A stretch of DNA of 64,000 nucleotides from Halobacillus hunanensis (GTDB taxonomy: Bacteria; Bacillota; Bacilli; Bacillales; Halobacillaceae): the NCBI RefSeq assembly GCF_900166655.1, contig NZ_FVZB01000006.1:744001-808000 (forward strand), written 5' to 3'. Shown here piece after piece: positions 24,164-32,479 of the stretch. The position numbers were made by a program, and so were the translations under genes. How positions within the stretch are numbered: position 1 is the stretch's first letter; each line of letters starts with the position of its first letter. Below the pieces are notes generated by a model that was not told the origin of the DNA, made no database searches, and was given only the letters and a program-made list of their open reading frames with translations.

Positions 24164-24262
24164 ATGAGCGTTTATGAAGCATTGATGGTTGCTATAGCTT
24201 TTAGCTCCTTAAATGTATCATTGATTGCCTTAGTTGTGGCGATTTCACGCAAAAGAAAATAG
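24164..24262 (+). CDS. Holin-like type I toxin, copy 1
   Basis: A 32-residue peptide, MSVYEALMVAIAFSSLNVSL then a hydrophobic run ending SRKRK: one membrane helix with a basic end, as in the putative holin-like toxin (Hol_Tox, TxpA/BsrG-like) family. Overproduction of such peptides damages the membrane. The ribosome binding site AAAGGGGGTGATGCC is strong, but CCCC at about 24133-24137 can pair with the GGGGG, which could hide it. The 3' region is overlapped by an antisense RNA. The predicted promoter ends in TGTAATAAT at 24082-24090. Confidence 0.78.
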   Translation: MSVYEALMVAIAFSSLNVSLIALVVAISRKRK

Positions 24263-24386
24263 ACACCCTCTCAACCAAACGGGAAGTGTCTATTTTCAAC
24301 AATAGCCATGCCCTAATCTAGAGCAACTATCTAGGGGATCACAGTGGGAGCTGTGATCTCCTTTTCTTATGTGTATCCTGTTTCTG
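24255..24386 (-). ncRNA. Antisense antitoxin RNA of module 1 (RatA-like)
   Basis: On the minus strand a consensus-like promoter, TTAACT (24415-24420), 17-base spacer, TATAAT (24392-24397), points at the 3' end of the toxin gene. The transcript would end at the hairpin with arms ATAGACAC / GTGTCTAT, giving about 130 nt complementary to the toxin mRNA. The toxin mRNA itself probably ends at the GATCACAG/CTGTGATC hairpin at 24337-24365. Tail-to-tail overlap is the TxpA/RatA arrangement. Confidence 0.65.
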
Positions 24387-24487
24387 GCTTAATTATACCA
24401 TGTTTTTGTCCGAAAGTTAAATGGATAATGTATTACACTTGTTGCATATTTCTTTGATAACTTAATAACGCACAAGATAAGATGTCC

Positions 24488-24815
24488 TCAAGTGATAGCA
24501 TTCTCCAAGTATCTCTTCTCTTGGTGCAAAAAGTTGTTAAAAAGGTTAATCAACCTATCCACACTCTCTTCATGAGAGTATAGCGTTGGATCATATCCAT
24601 CTTTAGGAGATAGATAGATTGTTAATAAAACTCTCTATGTCTTCCGGATACCCCATATAAGCATAAACTTCTGCTACCATGTTTAATAGTTTCTCAAAAT
24701 CATCCTGATGGATACTCTTCAAATAAATTAGAATGCCAAATCTCCATTTTCTTTTCTCAAGCTTCCAAGCATCGGAACCAGGATATACGTTACACCCTGT
24801 AAACTTATCTAGAAG
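24488..24815 (-). pseudogene. Broken DUF2247-like immunity gene
   Basis: One minus frame reads WKLEKRKWRFGILIYLKSIH ... AEVYAYMGYPEDIESFINNL, then stops. In the next frame the sequence continues PKDGYDPTLYSHEESVDRLI and ends QEKRYLENAIT at the stop at 24488-24490. Joined, the two match my memory of the C-terminal half of DUF2247 proteins, which accompany LXG toxins. A one-base shift near 24605 breaks the frame, and the 5' half is replaced by an nhaC fragment. Confidence 0.65.
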
Positions 24816-25062
24816 CATGGAAGACTCCGTAACAATCACCGAAGTCTTAATGCCCTGGACCGTTTCCGGTGTGTTTATGGCCACAACACTAGGTGTAAGC
24901 AACTTCGAATTTTTACCATGGGCTATATTTAACTTAGGCGGATTTGTCTTTTCCACTTTGTATGGGGTGCTCGCACCGTACACTGGAGGATTCGGAATTA
25001 GAAAACTGAATGAAGATAAACCATTAGAAGACTCAGAAGCTTCTTCTAAGAAAGTCATATAA
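24790..25062 (+). pseudogene. C-terminal fragment of an NhaC Na+/H+ antiporter gene
   Basis: The plus strand encodes LHPVNLSRSMEDSVTITEVL, then PWTVSGVFMATTLGVSNFEF, LPWAIFNLGGFVFSTLYGVL and APYTGGFGIRKLNE before a stop at 25062. This is the end of NhaC-type antiporters (usually about 460-480 residues); the other 380 or so residues are absent. The open frame before residue LHP runs into the antisense side of the immunity gene fragment, so the join is near 24790-24825. There is no start signal, so it is a relic of recombination. Confidence 0.75.
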
Positions 25063-25086
25063 AAAAGTGAGTCAGACATACTACAA

Positions 25087-25310
25087 TTAAAGGATCCCTT
25101 GTGTTGGAACTGAAATCATCAAATGACTGCAGTAAAGTTTCTGATGGTTTATCAAGTTGTACAAATACGTTCTCATTGAATCATAACAATACCAAGCAGT
25201 ATCAGAGTTTCCAGAAAACACATACTTATTGACGGAATCAAATATTGGTGACGTTACTAGCTTTATGTAATCCCGCCTCCACTGCCTGTTCGAGAAAATC
25301 TCCCCGGACT
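25087..25310 (-). pseudogene. LXG toxin gene fragment fused to unrelated sequence
   Basis: The minus strand at about 25243-25306 encodes GDFLEQAVEAGLHKASNVTN, against EDFLEQEVEAGLHKASTVTT in the intact LXG protein at 26277-27698, so it is a piece of a second LXG gene. It is out of frame with the longer open frame here. Downstream sequence to 25087 encodes SMRTYLYNLINHQKLYCSH in another frame, which could be the end of a lost immunity gene; I do not recognise it. Confidence 0.6.
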
Positions 25311-25481
25311 CCGTCATGTCTGAAACCAACAGTTATAATCAGTTCAACCATACCTTGATGAAATTTCTTAATATTTTGGAAGTATAAACTCCATATTTAT
25401 GTAATAATAGAAAATAGATAGTTGTTCGAATTGAATAGGGTGTCGGCTAATCCCCATGTCAGATAAAAAGGGGGTGATGCC

Positions 25482-25580
25482 ATGAGCGTCTATGAAGCAT
25501 TGATGGTTGCTATAGCCTTTAGCACCCTAAATGTAACATTGATTGCCTTAATAGTGGCGATAATACGCATAAAAAAATAG
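25482..25580 (+). CDS. Holin-like type I toxin, copy 2
   Basis: A 32-residue toxin, MSVYEALMVAIAFSTLNVTL then a hydrophobic run ending RIKK, identical in protein sequence to copy 3 and differing from copy 1 at a handful of positions. It has the same AAAGGGGGTGATGCC ribosome binding site with an upstream CCCC that can pair with it. The promoter probably uses TTGGAA (25376-25381), 18 bases, TGTAAT (25400-25405). The whole repeated unit spans about 25335-25770. Confidence 0.78.
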   Translation: MSVYEALMVAIAFSTLNVTLIALIVAIIRIKK

Positions 25581-25707
25581 ACACCCTGCGTGACAAAACG
25601 GGGAATGTCTATTTTTTATGAATAGCCTTGCCCTAGTCAAAGAGCAACTATCTAAGGGGGCACAGTAGCAGCTGTGACCTCCTTTTCTTATGTGTATCCT
25701 GTTTCTG
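25574..25707 (-). ncRNA. Antisense antitoxin RNA of module 2
   Basis: Minus-strand promoter TTAACT (25736-25741), 17-base spacer, TATAAT (25713-25718). The RNA would overlap the toxin mRNA 3' region and end at the ATAGACA hairpin just after the toxin stop codon. The toxin mRNA terminator is the CACAG/CTGTG hairpin near 25659-25676. Confidence 0.65.
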
Positions 25708-25800
25708 GCTTAATTATACCATGTTTTTGTCTGAAAGTTAAATGAATAGTGTATTACATTGGTTGCATCTTCTCTTGTAACCTAGGGATAAGATACGTAA

Positions 25801-26262
25801 TTATATTGCCTTTAATACTTCATCTACAGGATTGCCAAAAGTATTTGGGTCTTCACTCTTTATGTTTCTTAATAAGTTTATTACCATCTCTTTTGTCCTG
25901 CCATCTAACTTAGATATAACGCTACCATATTTTCTCCTTACTTGCTCGTGATTTAAAATTCTGTAATGCAAAATTTCCATCCATTCTTCCGCTCTATCAA
26001 TAACATGTGGAATAGCTAAAGCTATTAAATGTAATCCTTCTTCAATATTTTCTTTATAGAGGTGCTCTATGCTATGTACTAAGCCGAACATAATTTCATA
26101 TTGTTCAGTATCATCGTCAAATGCCATGCATAATTCTGTGATAACTGATTTATCTCCTAAATCAATAAGATTATTTAACGCTTCTTCAAATTCAGATATT
26201 TCGTTATGTGATTGTAAAAGTCTATTTGTGTACACTTTCTTTAATTCTGATTTCACATCCAT
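25801..26262 (-). CDS. Immunity protein for the LXG toxin (Imm30-like)
   Basis: A 153-residue acidic helical protein with the segment IDRAEEWMEILHYRILNHEQ in its second half, which resembles the Imm30 group of polymorphic-toxin immunity proteins. The gene starts 14 bases after the stop of the LXG toxin gene, the usual toxin-immunity order, so it should bind and block the C-terminal toxin domain in the producing cell. ATG 26262 follows GGGGTG; an in-frame GTG at 26271 is too close. The family name is from memory; the role follows from position. Confidence 0.7.
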   Translation of the reverse strand: MDVKSELKKVYTNRLLQSHNEISEFEEALNNLIDLGDKSVITELCMAFDDDTEQYEIMFGLVHSIEHLYKENIEEGLHLIALAIPHVIDRAEEWMEILHYRILNHEQVRRKYGSVISKLDGRTKEMVINLLRNIKSEDPNTFGNPVDEVLKAI

Positions 26263-26276
26263 ACACTCCACCCCAC

Positions 26277-27698
26277 TTATTTATTAAATAACTCAGGATA
26301 TAATTCTCTATTTTTTCTAATCGTATTTAAAAGACCCTCTCGTATTTCAGGTGTGTAGACACCATCCTTCATATATATCCTTCTTGCGTCTAATATATCA
26401 TGAGCAAAGGCATCACGGTAACCTAGGTTTAAATAATCTTCCAATTTATTACCACTTAAACCATAAGTATATGTTTCTCTATGCCTTCCACCTACACCTG
26501 GATGGGGCTGTTCCATATTCATACTAACACCATTGTTCCTTTTTACTCCTGCTTGTTTCATCTTAGCAGCAGAAGGCATATGATGAGGCGTAATATTATC
26601 AAATGCTGTACCTTGTTTTACGAGTTCCTTAAATGTCCCTACTTTACCTTCCGTAGGCAAGAGAGGATTACCTTTAACCTTAGCAACACCCTTAACACCT
26701 TTCCCAAGTACCTTAACAACTCCCCCGCCAACAACAGAAGCAGCCAGGATCGCCCGCTCCCAGCCTTCATACTCCACACCCGTAATCAAATTCTCACCAG
26801 TCTTCGTCTCAATAGCCGCCTTGACATTCCCAACAACCGGAATAAAATCAAGCACGAAGGACGCCGTCTTCTTAAACCAACCCACATCCTCTTCCTGCGC
26901 AGAAGCCGCCATCATGTCTTCCCTTGTACATACCCCTCCTGAGGTAAATTCATACCCCAGTGTTACAGGAGACAGCCGCTTCTGTTCCGAAATAAAACCG
27001 TCTACTTCACCTGGAGGGACGGCCTTCGCACTCACTGCTAGATTGATAGATGCCCAATCCGCATTGGATTGAAGCTGACCTGCCTGATAACTTCCTATAC
27101 TCATATCGCCGGCCTCAAACTGGGACGAAATCGATTCTATGTATTGATTCATGGTCGATAAGCTTTGCTGCAACTCCGCCAACTGGGTCGACTGCGTTTG
27201 ATCAAACTCATGCAGCCGCTCCACCGTCTCGTCCTTCTTGTTTCTTGCCTGTTGAATCTCTTGTAAAAACGCACTATCATCAACAGACGGCAGCGACACA
27301 ATATCCTGGACGCCGCTAACGGCCTGGTTGACTTCTTGGACGATCTCCGTCGTGACGGTACTGGCTTTATGTAAGCCCGCTTCCACTTCCTGTTCAAGGA
27401 AATCTTCCCGGATCAGACCATCAGCATCCGGCTCGAGTTCATTCAAGGAAGCCATCATTTTACGAATTGCCTCTTCATATTGCGAAAGGAATTGCTCCAA
27501 ATAGCTCAAAAACGGCAGGTGCGCTTCCTGGTAAAACGCCCGAATCGCCTCTCCGCCTTCCCCGCGAAGTGAGTCTTCCAAATCAATGATCGCCTTTATA
27601 CTGACCTTAACTTGTTGAACCGAGTTCCTCAAGTTTTCCAGCGTACGTATCGTTTCTTCTCCACCCTTCTGGAGATCCGGAACATCAAGCACCTTCAT
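26277..27698 (-). CDS. LXG-domain polymorphic toxin with probable nuclease C-terminus
   Basis: A 473-residue toxin in three parts. Residues 1-200 are the helical LXG targeting domain, carried to the type VII (Esx/Yuk) secretion system. About 265-345 is a pre-toxin TG-like linker with a hydrophobic region (FVLDFIPVVGNVKAAIETKT). The C-terminal 125 residues form the toxin, with NITPHHMPSAAKMKQAG, NMEQPHPGVGGRHRETY and a conserved AHD, a histidine-rich core suggesting an HNH/EndoVII-like nuclease. ATG 27698 follows AAAGAGG. The small partner genes that often precede LXG genes are absent; a toxin module lies there instead. Confidence 0.82.
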   Translation of the reverse strand: MKVLDVPDLQKGGEETIRTLENLRNSVQQVKVSIKAIIDLEDSLRGEGGEAIRAFYQEAHLPFLSYLEQFLSQYEEAIRKMMASLNELEPDADGLIREDFLEQEVEAGLHKASTVTTEIVQEVNQAVSGVQDIVSLPSVDDSAFLQEIQQARNKKDETVERLHEFDQTQSTQLAELQQSLSTMNQYIESISSQFEAGDMSIGSYQAGQLQSNADWASINLAVSAKAVPPGEVDGFISEQKRLSPVTLGYEFTSGGVCTREDMMAASAQEEDVGWFKKTASFVLDFIPVVGNVKAAIETKTGENLITGVEYEGWERAILAASVVGGGVVKVLGKGVKGVAKVKGNPLLPTEGKVGTFKELVKQGTAFDNITPHHMPSAAKMKQAGVKRNNGVSMNMEQPHPGVGGRHRETYTYGLSGNKLEDYLNLGYRDAFAHDILDARRIYMKDGVYTPEIREGLLNTIRKNRELYPELFNK

Positions 27699-28041
27699 GT
27701 AAAACAACCTCTTTCCGAATTCGTTACATCAAGTATATAGAATTTTTTACCAGAAAGGAATACGTGTATTCAAATCTTAACGTTTCGTATCACAAAGTAG
27801 AAACAAACTCATATCTCGCTTTTCCCCATATATCTATCCCTCAAAAACTGATACCTCATAACCACTTCTGACCTCATCACGAGATTTACCACTTACAATC
27901 AGTTCAACCATACCTTGATGATATTTCTTAATATTTTGGAAGTATTAACACCATATTTATGTAATAATAGAAATTAGATAGTTGTTCGAATTGAATAGGG
28001 TGTCGGCTAATCCCCATGTCAAATAATGAGGGGGTGATGCC

Positions 28042-28140
28042 ATGAGCGTCTATGAAGCATTGATGGTTGCTATAGCCTTTAGCACCCTAAATGTAACATT
28101 GATTGCCTTGATAGTGGCGATCATACGCATAAAAAAATAG
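28042..28140 (+). CDS. Holin-like type I toxin, copy 3
   Basis: A 32-residue toxin with the same protein sequence as copy 2 and almost the same DNA, including the common upstream boundary CAGTTCAACCATACCTTGATG at about 27902 and 25340. The ribosome binding site is GAGGGGGTGATGCC. It sits upstream of the LXG gene on the opposite strand. It lies where a tail-like frame (VELIVSGKSRDEVRSGYE, about 27840-27920, minus) ends, so the module may have inserted next to or into an older gene. Confidence 0.78.
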   Translation: MSVYEALMVAIAFSTLNVTLIALIVAIIRIKK

Positions 28141-28266
28141 ACACCCTGTCTCACAAAACGGGGAGTGTCTATTTTTACGAATAGCCTTGCCCTAACCAAG
28201 AGCAACTATCTAGGGGATCACAGTTGGAGCTGTGATCTCCTTTTCTTATGTTTATCCTGTTTATGA
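28134..28266 (-). ncRNA. Antisense antitoxin RNA of module 3
   Basis: Minus-strand promoter TTAACT (28293-28298), 16-base spacer, TATAAT (28271-28276). The spacer is one base shorter than in modules 1 and 2 and differs in sequence, so its strength may differ. The RNA ends at the ATAGACAC hairpin after the toxin stop. Confidence 0.62.
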
Positions 28267-28352
28267 CTTAATTATACCACGTTTTTCACAAAAGTTAAAT
28301 GTAGTAGTCAAGCTATAGCTCGATTACCTTTTCGCCTATTTTACCGTCACAT

Positions 28353-28892
28353 TCAATCTTCCAAACACTGATACTGCAGAACCGCAGCAAGCCCCGCCCC
28401 ATGTCTAAAGTCACCACTGCCAATCAGCTCGTACAACTCATCCATCCCAACAAGCTGCATCTCAATCTCTTCACTCGGTTCAAGCTCCTGCTCCCCAGCC
28501 TTACAAACACCCTTCGCTGCAAAAAGATGAATCGCTTCAGAAGTGGATCCCGCAGAAGGGTGAACAAAGCCGAGGTTAATCCATTGATCTGCTTGATAGC
28601 CCGTTTCTTCCAGCAATTCACGCTTAGCCGTCGCAAGCGGTGAATCATCGTGATCAATCGCACCCGCTGGCAGCTCTAACTCCCAATGCCTTACCGCATG
28701 ACGGTATTGTTTGAGCACAATCACCTGACCATCCTCTGTCAGGGCCAACACACAAACACCGTGCGGAAAACTTACATAGGAAAATTCCATCTCATCCTTA
28801 TTGGAAAGCTGAACTTGTTCTTTTTTCACGATAAATTTACTGACTTCAACATTTTCTGATTCCATAACCTTCCATGGCTGTTTTTTAGTCAT
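28353..28892 (-). CDS. Nudix hydrolase, ADP-ribose pyrophosphatase-like
   Basis: A 179-residue Nudix enzyme that probably cleaves ADP-ribose or a similar nucleoside diphosphate derivative. The core is ELPAGAIDHDDSPLATAKRE followed by LLEETGY, with the metal-binding REXXEE intact; the usual first Glu of the Nudix box is Asp here. The N-terminal strand region (FSYVSFPHGVCVLALTEDGQ) and VLKQYRHAVRHWELELP are typical of the NudF/YqkG group. ATG follows AAAGGAG. It is a single gene. Confidence 0.85.
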   Translation of the reverse strand: MTKKQPWKVMESENVEVSKFIVKKEQVQLSNKDEMEFSYVSFPHGVCVLALTEDGQVIVLKQYRHAVRHWELELPAGAIDHDDSPLATAKRELLEETGYQADQWINLGFVHPSAGSTSEAIHLFAAKGVCKAGEQELEPSEEIEMQLVGMDELYELIGSGDFRHGAGLAAVLQYQCLED

Positions 28893-29113
28893 AATGAACT
28901 CCTTTTAACAGATGATGGCTTCATTTTCCGCTCATCATTTCCCTATGTCAACAACTAGACGCCTTTACCCATCGGTCCCCCTTGCATAGTAAAAACACTC
29001 ACTACTATATATGATCAGGCTATTTCCCTTACTTCACTAAAACTCTGACATTGTCGTTGGCAGTACTGTGCTATATAATAAAATAAAACCAATTTAAGAA
29101 AGAAGGGTTCTTT

Positions 29114-29671
29114 GTGAGCATTCCGAAAAAACAATCAGTCACACTTGAGGAATATCATAAAATGAGACAAAACTCCGAAGAACTACTCGAATACGTGGAT
29201 GGCTGTATTTACATGACACCCTCCCCGTCGACCAAACATCAACGAATTTCAAGTCAACTGCATGCAGCTTTATTTGACTATCTTAAAGGTAAAGAATGCG
29301 AAGTGTTCCATGCTCCTTTTGATATCGTTTTAAAAAATGAGGGAATGGTAGAAAACAGCGTTGTCATCCCGGACCTTTCCGTTATCTGTGACAAAAGCGG
29401 TTTTACTGACAACAACTATGTTGGAGTACCTGATTTGATCATTGAAATTCTCAGTCCTTCTAATCAATCTCATGACCTCGTGTTCAAGCTGAACTTATAT
29501 ATGCAGTATGGGGTTACAGAATATTGGATTGTTAATCCTATGCTGAATGTCGTTTTCGTTTACCACCTAGATGAGAATAGGGAGTATCAGCAGTTAGATT
29601 CCTTTCGTGGAGCTATTCACTCAAAAGTCCTTGAAGGTTTTTCTGTTGAGCTGGACCGGTTGTTCTTATAA
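29114..29671 (+). CDS. Uma2-family PD-(D/E)XK nuclease-like protein
   Basis: A 185-residue DUF820/Uma2 protein. The fold motif is visible: LLEYVDGCIYMTPSPS near residue 25, VIPDLSVICD (metal-binding Asp) and VPDLIIEILSPSNQSHDLVF with Glu and the downstream Lys of the nuclease core. These proteins are widespread in cyanobacteria and Bacillota; their biological role is unclear, though the fold is that of restriction endonucleases. The start is GTG at 29114 after AGAAGGG. No methylase or partner is adjacent. Confidence 0.8.
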   Translation: MSIPKKQSVTLEEYHKMRQNSEELLEYVDGCIYMTPSPSTKHQRISSQLHAALFDYLKGKECEVFHAPFDIVLKNEGMVENSVVIPDLSVICDKSGFTDNNYVGVPDLIIEILSPSNQSHDLVFKLNLYMQYGVTEYWIVNPMLNVVFVYHLDENREYQQLDSFRGAIHSKVLEGFSVELDRLFL

Positions 29672-29762
29672 TTTTTTTGTCTATACCGCCTGGAACTATT
29701 TCCGACCAGTGGACCCGTTGGAAATAATTTCTTGACTTACACAAAAGTTAAATGACCTTTTA

Positions 29763-29931
29763 GTGGATAACAAAAAAAGGAAGACGAAAGCGAACCCGAG
29801 CAAGAACAAAAGGGGAAAGAGAAGCCCTAGATCTTATATCGATAAAACGTTGGAGAAGAGCTAAAGAAAAAGGACTGATAAAGAAACTAGGGAAAAGAAA
29901 AATGTTTTATGATCACCGCTCAGTTGATTAG
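29763..29931 (+). pseudogene. Fragment of a basic, DNA-binding-like protein
   Basis: An open frame without a start codon encodes KKGRRKRTRARTKGEREALD, then SIKRWRRAKEKGLIKKLGKR and KMFYDHRSVD before a stop. The very basic composition and helix-turn-helix-like spacing suggest the tail of a DNA-binding protein. I cannot name the family. The stop in the same frame just upstream shows it is broken or partial. Confidence 0.35.
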
Positions 29932-30004
29932 CTGCTTGTTTGATGAGGTTGTTGGATCGGCTACACCTGGTTTAACAACTCTAGACTTGTTGAATTGCGC
30001 ATAA

Positions 30005-30112
30005 CGCTCACAATAACATCATTCCCGCTCCCACCCTAAACAATTGCGCTCGCTATCTTCATTTTTCGCTCCGATCATAACTATTTCGCTCACTTCCACG
30101 CCATTTTCGCTC
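30005..30112. repeat. Array of short motifs at 20-21 bp spacing (array 4, CGCTC type)
   Basis: CGCTC starts at 30005, 30026, 30047, 30067, 30087 and 30108: steps 21, 21, 20, 20, 21. Units often read TTTCGCTCnC. The same core and exactly the same step pattern are found in array 5 at 34893. The rest of the 29672-30224 gap holds the broken fragment at 29763 and the terminator at 30174. Confidence 0.8.
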
Positions 30113-30173
30113 CCCCACTGATGCTTAGTGGAATCATGACAGCTCCGCCCATCATGACTTTTGACAACTTCAC

Positions 30174-30213
30174 ACAAAAAAACTACCGGCCTGCAAAATA
30201 GCAGACCAGTAGC
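30174..30213 (-). terminator. Terminator of the amino-acid ABC importer operon
   Basis: CTACCGGCCTGC / GCAGACCAGTAG imperfect stem; on the minus strand it is followed by seven T. Confidence 0.8.
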
Positions 30214-30224
30214 CTCATACCTCA

Positions 30225-30947
30225 TTACAATATTTTATTCAGAAATTCCTTTGTCCGCTCCGATTCAGGATTCGTAAAGATCTGTTCCGGATTGCCTTCC
30301 TCCATGATAATTCCTTCATCCATAAAGAGGACTCGATCCCCAACTTCTTTGGCAAATCCCATTTCGTGCGTCACGACGACCATCGTCATCCCTTCATAGG
30401 CCAGCTGTTTCATAACCGCCAACACTTCCCCAACAAGCTCTGGGTCGAGCGCAGAGGTTGGTTCATCAAACAACATGACCTTAGGCTCCATGGCAAGGGC
30501 ACGAGCAATAGCCACACGCTGTTGCTGTCCGCCTGATAACTGATTGGGATACATGTCAGCTTTTTCACTCAGACCGACCTTTTCCAGTAACTTCTGGGCA
30601 CGATCCTGTGCTTCATCTTTACTGATTCCGCGCGCTTTTTGTGGGGCAAGCATCACATTTTCAATGACGGATTTATGCGGAAACAGATTAAATTGCTGAA
30701 AAACCATGCCCACTTCTTTTCGAACTTCATTTATATTTGTCTTCGGATCATTTAAACTTGCTCCGTCAACTACAACATCACCGCTTGTAATTTCTTCAAG
30801 CAAATTTAAACACCTTAGAAAAGTACTTTTTCCGGATCCACTCGGGCCGATGACACAGACCACTTCTTTTTGTTCAATTTTGGCATCAATGCCCTTTAGG
30901 ACCTCCAGCTTTCCGAAGCTTTTATGCAAATTTTCAACGGTAATCAT
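30225..30947 (-). CDS. Polar amino-acid ABC importer, ATP-binding subunit
   Basis: A 240-residue ATPase of the GlnQ/TcyC/ArtP group. Walker A is GPSGSGKST (about 34-42), the signature [15 protein letters not shown] (about 136), Walker [15 protein letters not shown], and the switch His is in VVTHEM. It drives uptake of a polar amino acid through the permease encoded just upstream, which it overlaps by one base. The exact substrate (glutamine, arginine, cystine) cannot be told from this subunit. Confidence 0.93.
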   Translation of the reverse strand: MITVENLHKSFGKLEVLKGIDAKIEQKEVVCVIGPSGSGKSTFLRCLNLLEEITSGDVVVDGASLNDPKTNINEVRKEVGMVFQQFNLFPHKSVIENVMLAPQKARGISKDEAQDRAQKLLEKVGLSEKADMYPNQLSGGQQQRVAIARALAMEPKVMLFDEPTSALDPELVGEVLAVMKQLAYEGMTMVVVTHEMGFAKEVGDRVLFMDEGIIMEEGNPEQIFTNPESERTKEFLNKIL

Positions 30948-31606
30948 TATACATCCAGCCTCCTTTCAACAATGCTTAACACGAAGGACAATGTTAAGGT
31001 AATGGCCAGATAGAACACGGCAACTGTCGTATAAATTTCAACAGCATTAAAGTGGTTGGCAGCAATCAATCGTCCTTGGAAAATCAGTTCCGGCACGAGT
31101 ATGACGGATAACAGGGATGTATCCTTAATACTGATAATGAACTGGTTGCCTAATGGCGGAATCATTCGTTTAAAAGCCTGCGGCCAAATAATATGGCGCA
31201 TCGTCTGTCGATGATTTAAGCCAAGTGAACGGCCAGCCTCCATTTGCCCTTTTTCAATAGATACGACGGCACCACGCACGATTTCTGCGATATAGGCCCC
31301 TGAATTTAAAGCAATTACTATAATACCCGCTGTAACGGAATCGAAATTATAGTAAATAATCAACGGCAGCGCATAGAATATCCAAATGGCCTGAACCAGA
31401 ACCGGGGTTCCGCGCAGAACCTCTATGTACACACTTGATATCCAATAAATAATTTTAATTCTTGAAATACGTCCCAGTCCAAAAATAGCACCGAGAACAA
31501 AGCCTATCAAAAGACCAACTACCGAGATTAGCAGCGTATAGTAAAGACCGGTCATTAATTGTGGTAAAAATTCAACAACACCGGAAAAATTAAATCTATC
31601 CAGCAT
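30947..31606 (-). CDS. Polar amino-acid ABC importer, permease subunit
   Basis: A 219-residue HisM/GlnP-type permease with five membrane helices; the EAA loop for ATPase contact is in [23 protein letters not shown] 31606 follows GAGAGGTGAG, whereas the ATG at 31651 has no site. Only one permease gene is present, so the membrane part is probably a homodimer. It overlaps the ATPase gene by one base and follows the binding-protein gene after a hairpin. Confidence 0.92.
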   Translation of the reverse strand: MLDRFNFSGVVEFLPQLMTGLYYTLLISVVGLLIGFVLGAIFGLGRISRIKIIYWISSVYIEVLRGTPVLVQAIWIFYALPLIIYYNFDSVTAGIIVIALNSGAYIAEIVRGAVVSIEKGQMEAGRSLGLNHRQTMRHIIWPQAFKRMIPPLGNQFIISIKDTSLLSVILVPELIFQGRLIAANHFNAVEIYTTVAVFYLAITLTLSFVLSIVERRLDV

Positions 31607-31638
31607 ATTCTCACCTCTCTTGTTGTCTATAAAAAGTA

Positions 31639-31674
31639 AAGGGTGTAACAACTGGATGGTTACACCCTTTTACT
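31639..31674 (-). terminator. Intra-operon hairpin between binding protein and permease
   Basis: AAAGGGTGTAAC / GTTACACCCTTT stem; on the minus strand it is followed by ACTTTTTAT. It probably lets only part of transcription pass, giving more binding protein than permease, a common layout for such importers. Confidence 0.75.
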
Positions 31675-31678
31675 GCTC

Positions 31679-32479
31679 TTATGATTCTTCTTTTGGTGCT
31701 TCACCAAACCATTTTTTATAAATTTCATCGTATGTTCCATTTTCTTTCAGCGTTGCCAAGGCATCATTGATAGCCTTTACCAAATCTTCTTGCCCTTTAG
31801 AAATGGCAATTCCATATTGCTCGGCTTTATACAATTCTCCGACCATTTTCAGCTTATCGCTGCCTTCAGTTTTGATGTAATAAGCCACGTTTGGAGCATC
31901 ATACAGCACAGCATCAGCGCTTCCATTTTCCACGGCCAGGTACACCTGACTCATCTGCTGGTACTCATTTGCTGTGGCATCTTTAATGTTCTCTTTAATG
32001 AATGCTGCACTAGTTGACCCGAGTCTTGTGGCGATAGTTTTGCCTTCCAGATCCTCAAGGTTTTTGATGGATGTATTATCCTTCGGAACCCCAATACGCA
32101 GCCCTGATTCGTAGTATGGATCACTATAATCAATCTTCTTCGCACGCTCTTCGGTAATCCCAATTCCGGCAATCGCAATATCAAATTTCCCCGTTTGTAA
32201 TCCCGGGATAATACCATCAAAGTTTGTTGGTGCCAATTCTATTTCAAATCCGGCTTCATCTGCGATCGCATTAATGAGTTCAATATCGAAACCCGTATAT
32301 TCACCGTCTTTTTTAAATTCGAACGGAACAAACCCAGTATCCGTTGCAACGGTATATTTGTCCTTTAATTCACCATCTGAACCACTTGATTCACCGCCAC
32401 CTCCACAGGCAGCAAGTACAAGCATCAGACAAGCAGATAATAAGATAAGACCCAAGAACTTTCCATTACTTTTTCTCAT
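31679..32479 (-). CDS. Polar amino-acid binding lipoprotein of the ABC importer
   Basis: A 266-residue solute-binding protein of the GlnH/HisJ fold. The lipoprotein signal ends in LVLAAC with Cys25 as the lipidated residue, followed by a Gly/Ser linker, then YTVATDTGFVPFEFKKDGEY, GFDIELINAIADEAG and GITEERAKKIDYSDPYYESG, hallmark segments of family 3. It captures the amino acid outside the membrane. It begins the three-gene operon. Confidence 0.93.
   Translation of the reverse strand: MRKSNGKFLGLILLSACLMLVLAACGGGGESSGSDGELKDKYTVATDTGFVPFEFKKDGEYTGFDIELINAIADEAGFEIELAPTNFDGIIPGLQTGKFDIAIAGIGITEERAKKIDYSDPYYESGLRIGVPKDNTSIKNLEDLEGKTIATRLGSTSAAFIKENIKDATANEYQQMSQVYLAVENGSADAVLYDAPNVAYYIKTEGSDKLKMVGELYKAEQYGIAISKGQEDLVKAINDALATLKENGTYDEIYKKWFGEAPKEES

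Noticed and set aside
24733-25062. A complete 109-residue plus-strand protein
   Set aside because: Only the part from about 24790 on matches NhaC; the start region is antisense to the immunity fragment and has no ribosome binding site.
24603-25079. A single 158-residue minus-strand protein
   Set aside because: Its first half is antisense to the nhaC fragment and its second half is the immunity-gene remnant, so the frame is a chance fusion.
30005-30112. CGCTC arrays as possible CRISPR arrays
   Set aside because: The repeats are only about five bases, the period is 20-21 and there are no cas genes; CRISPR repeats are 23-50 bases with longer spacers.
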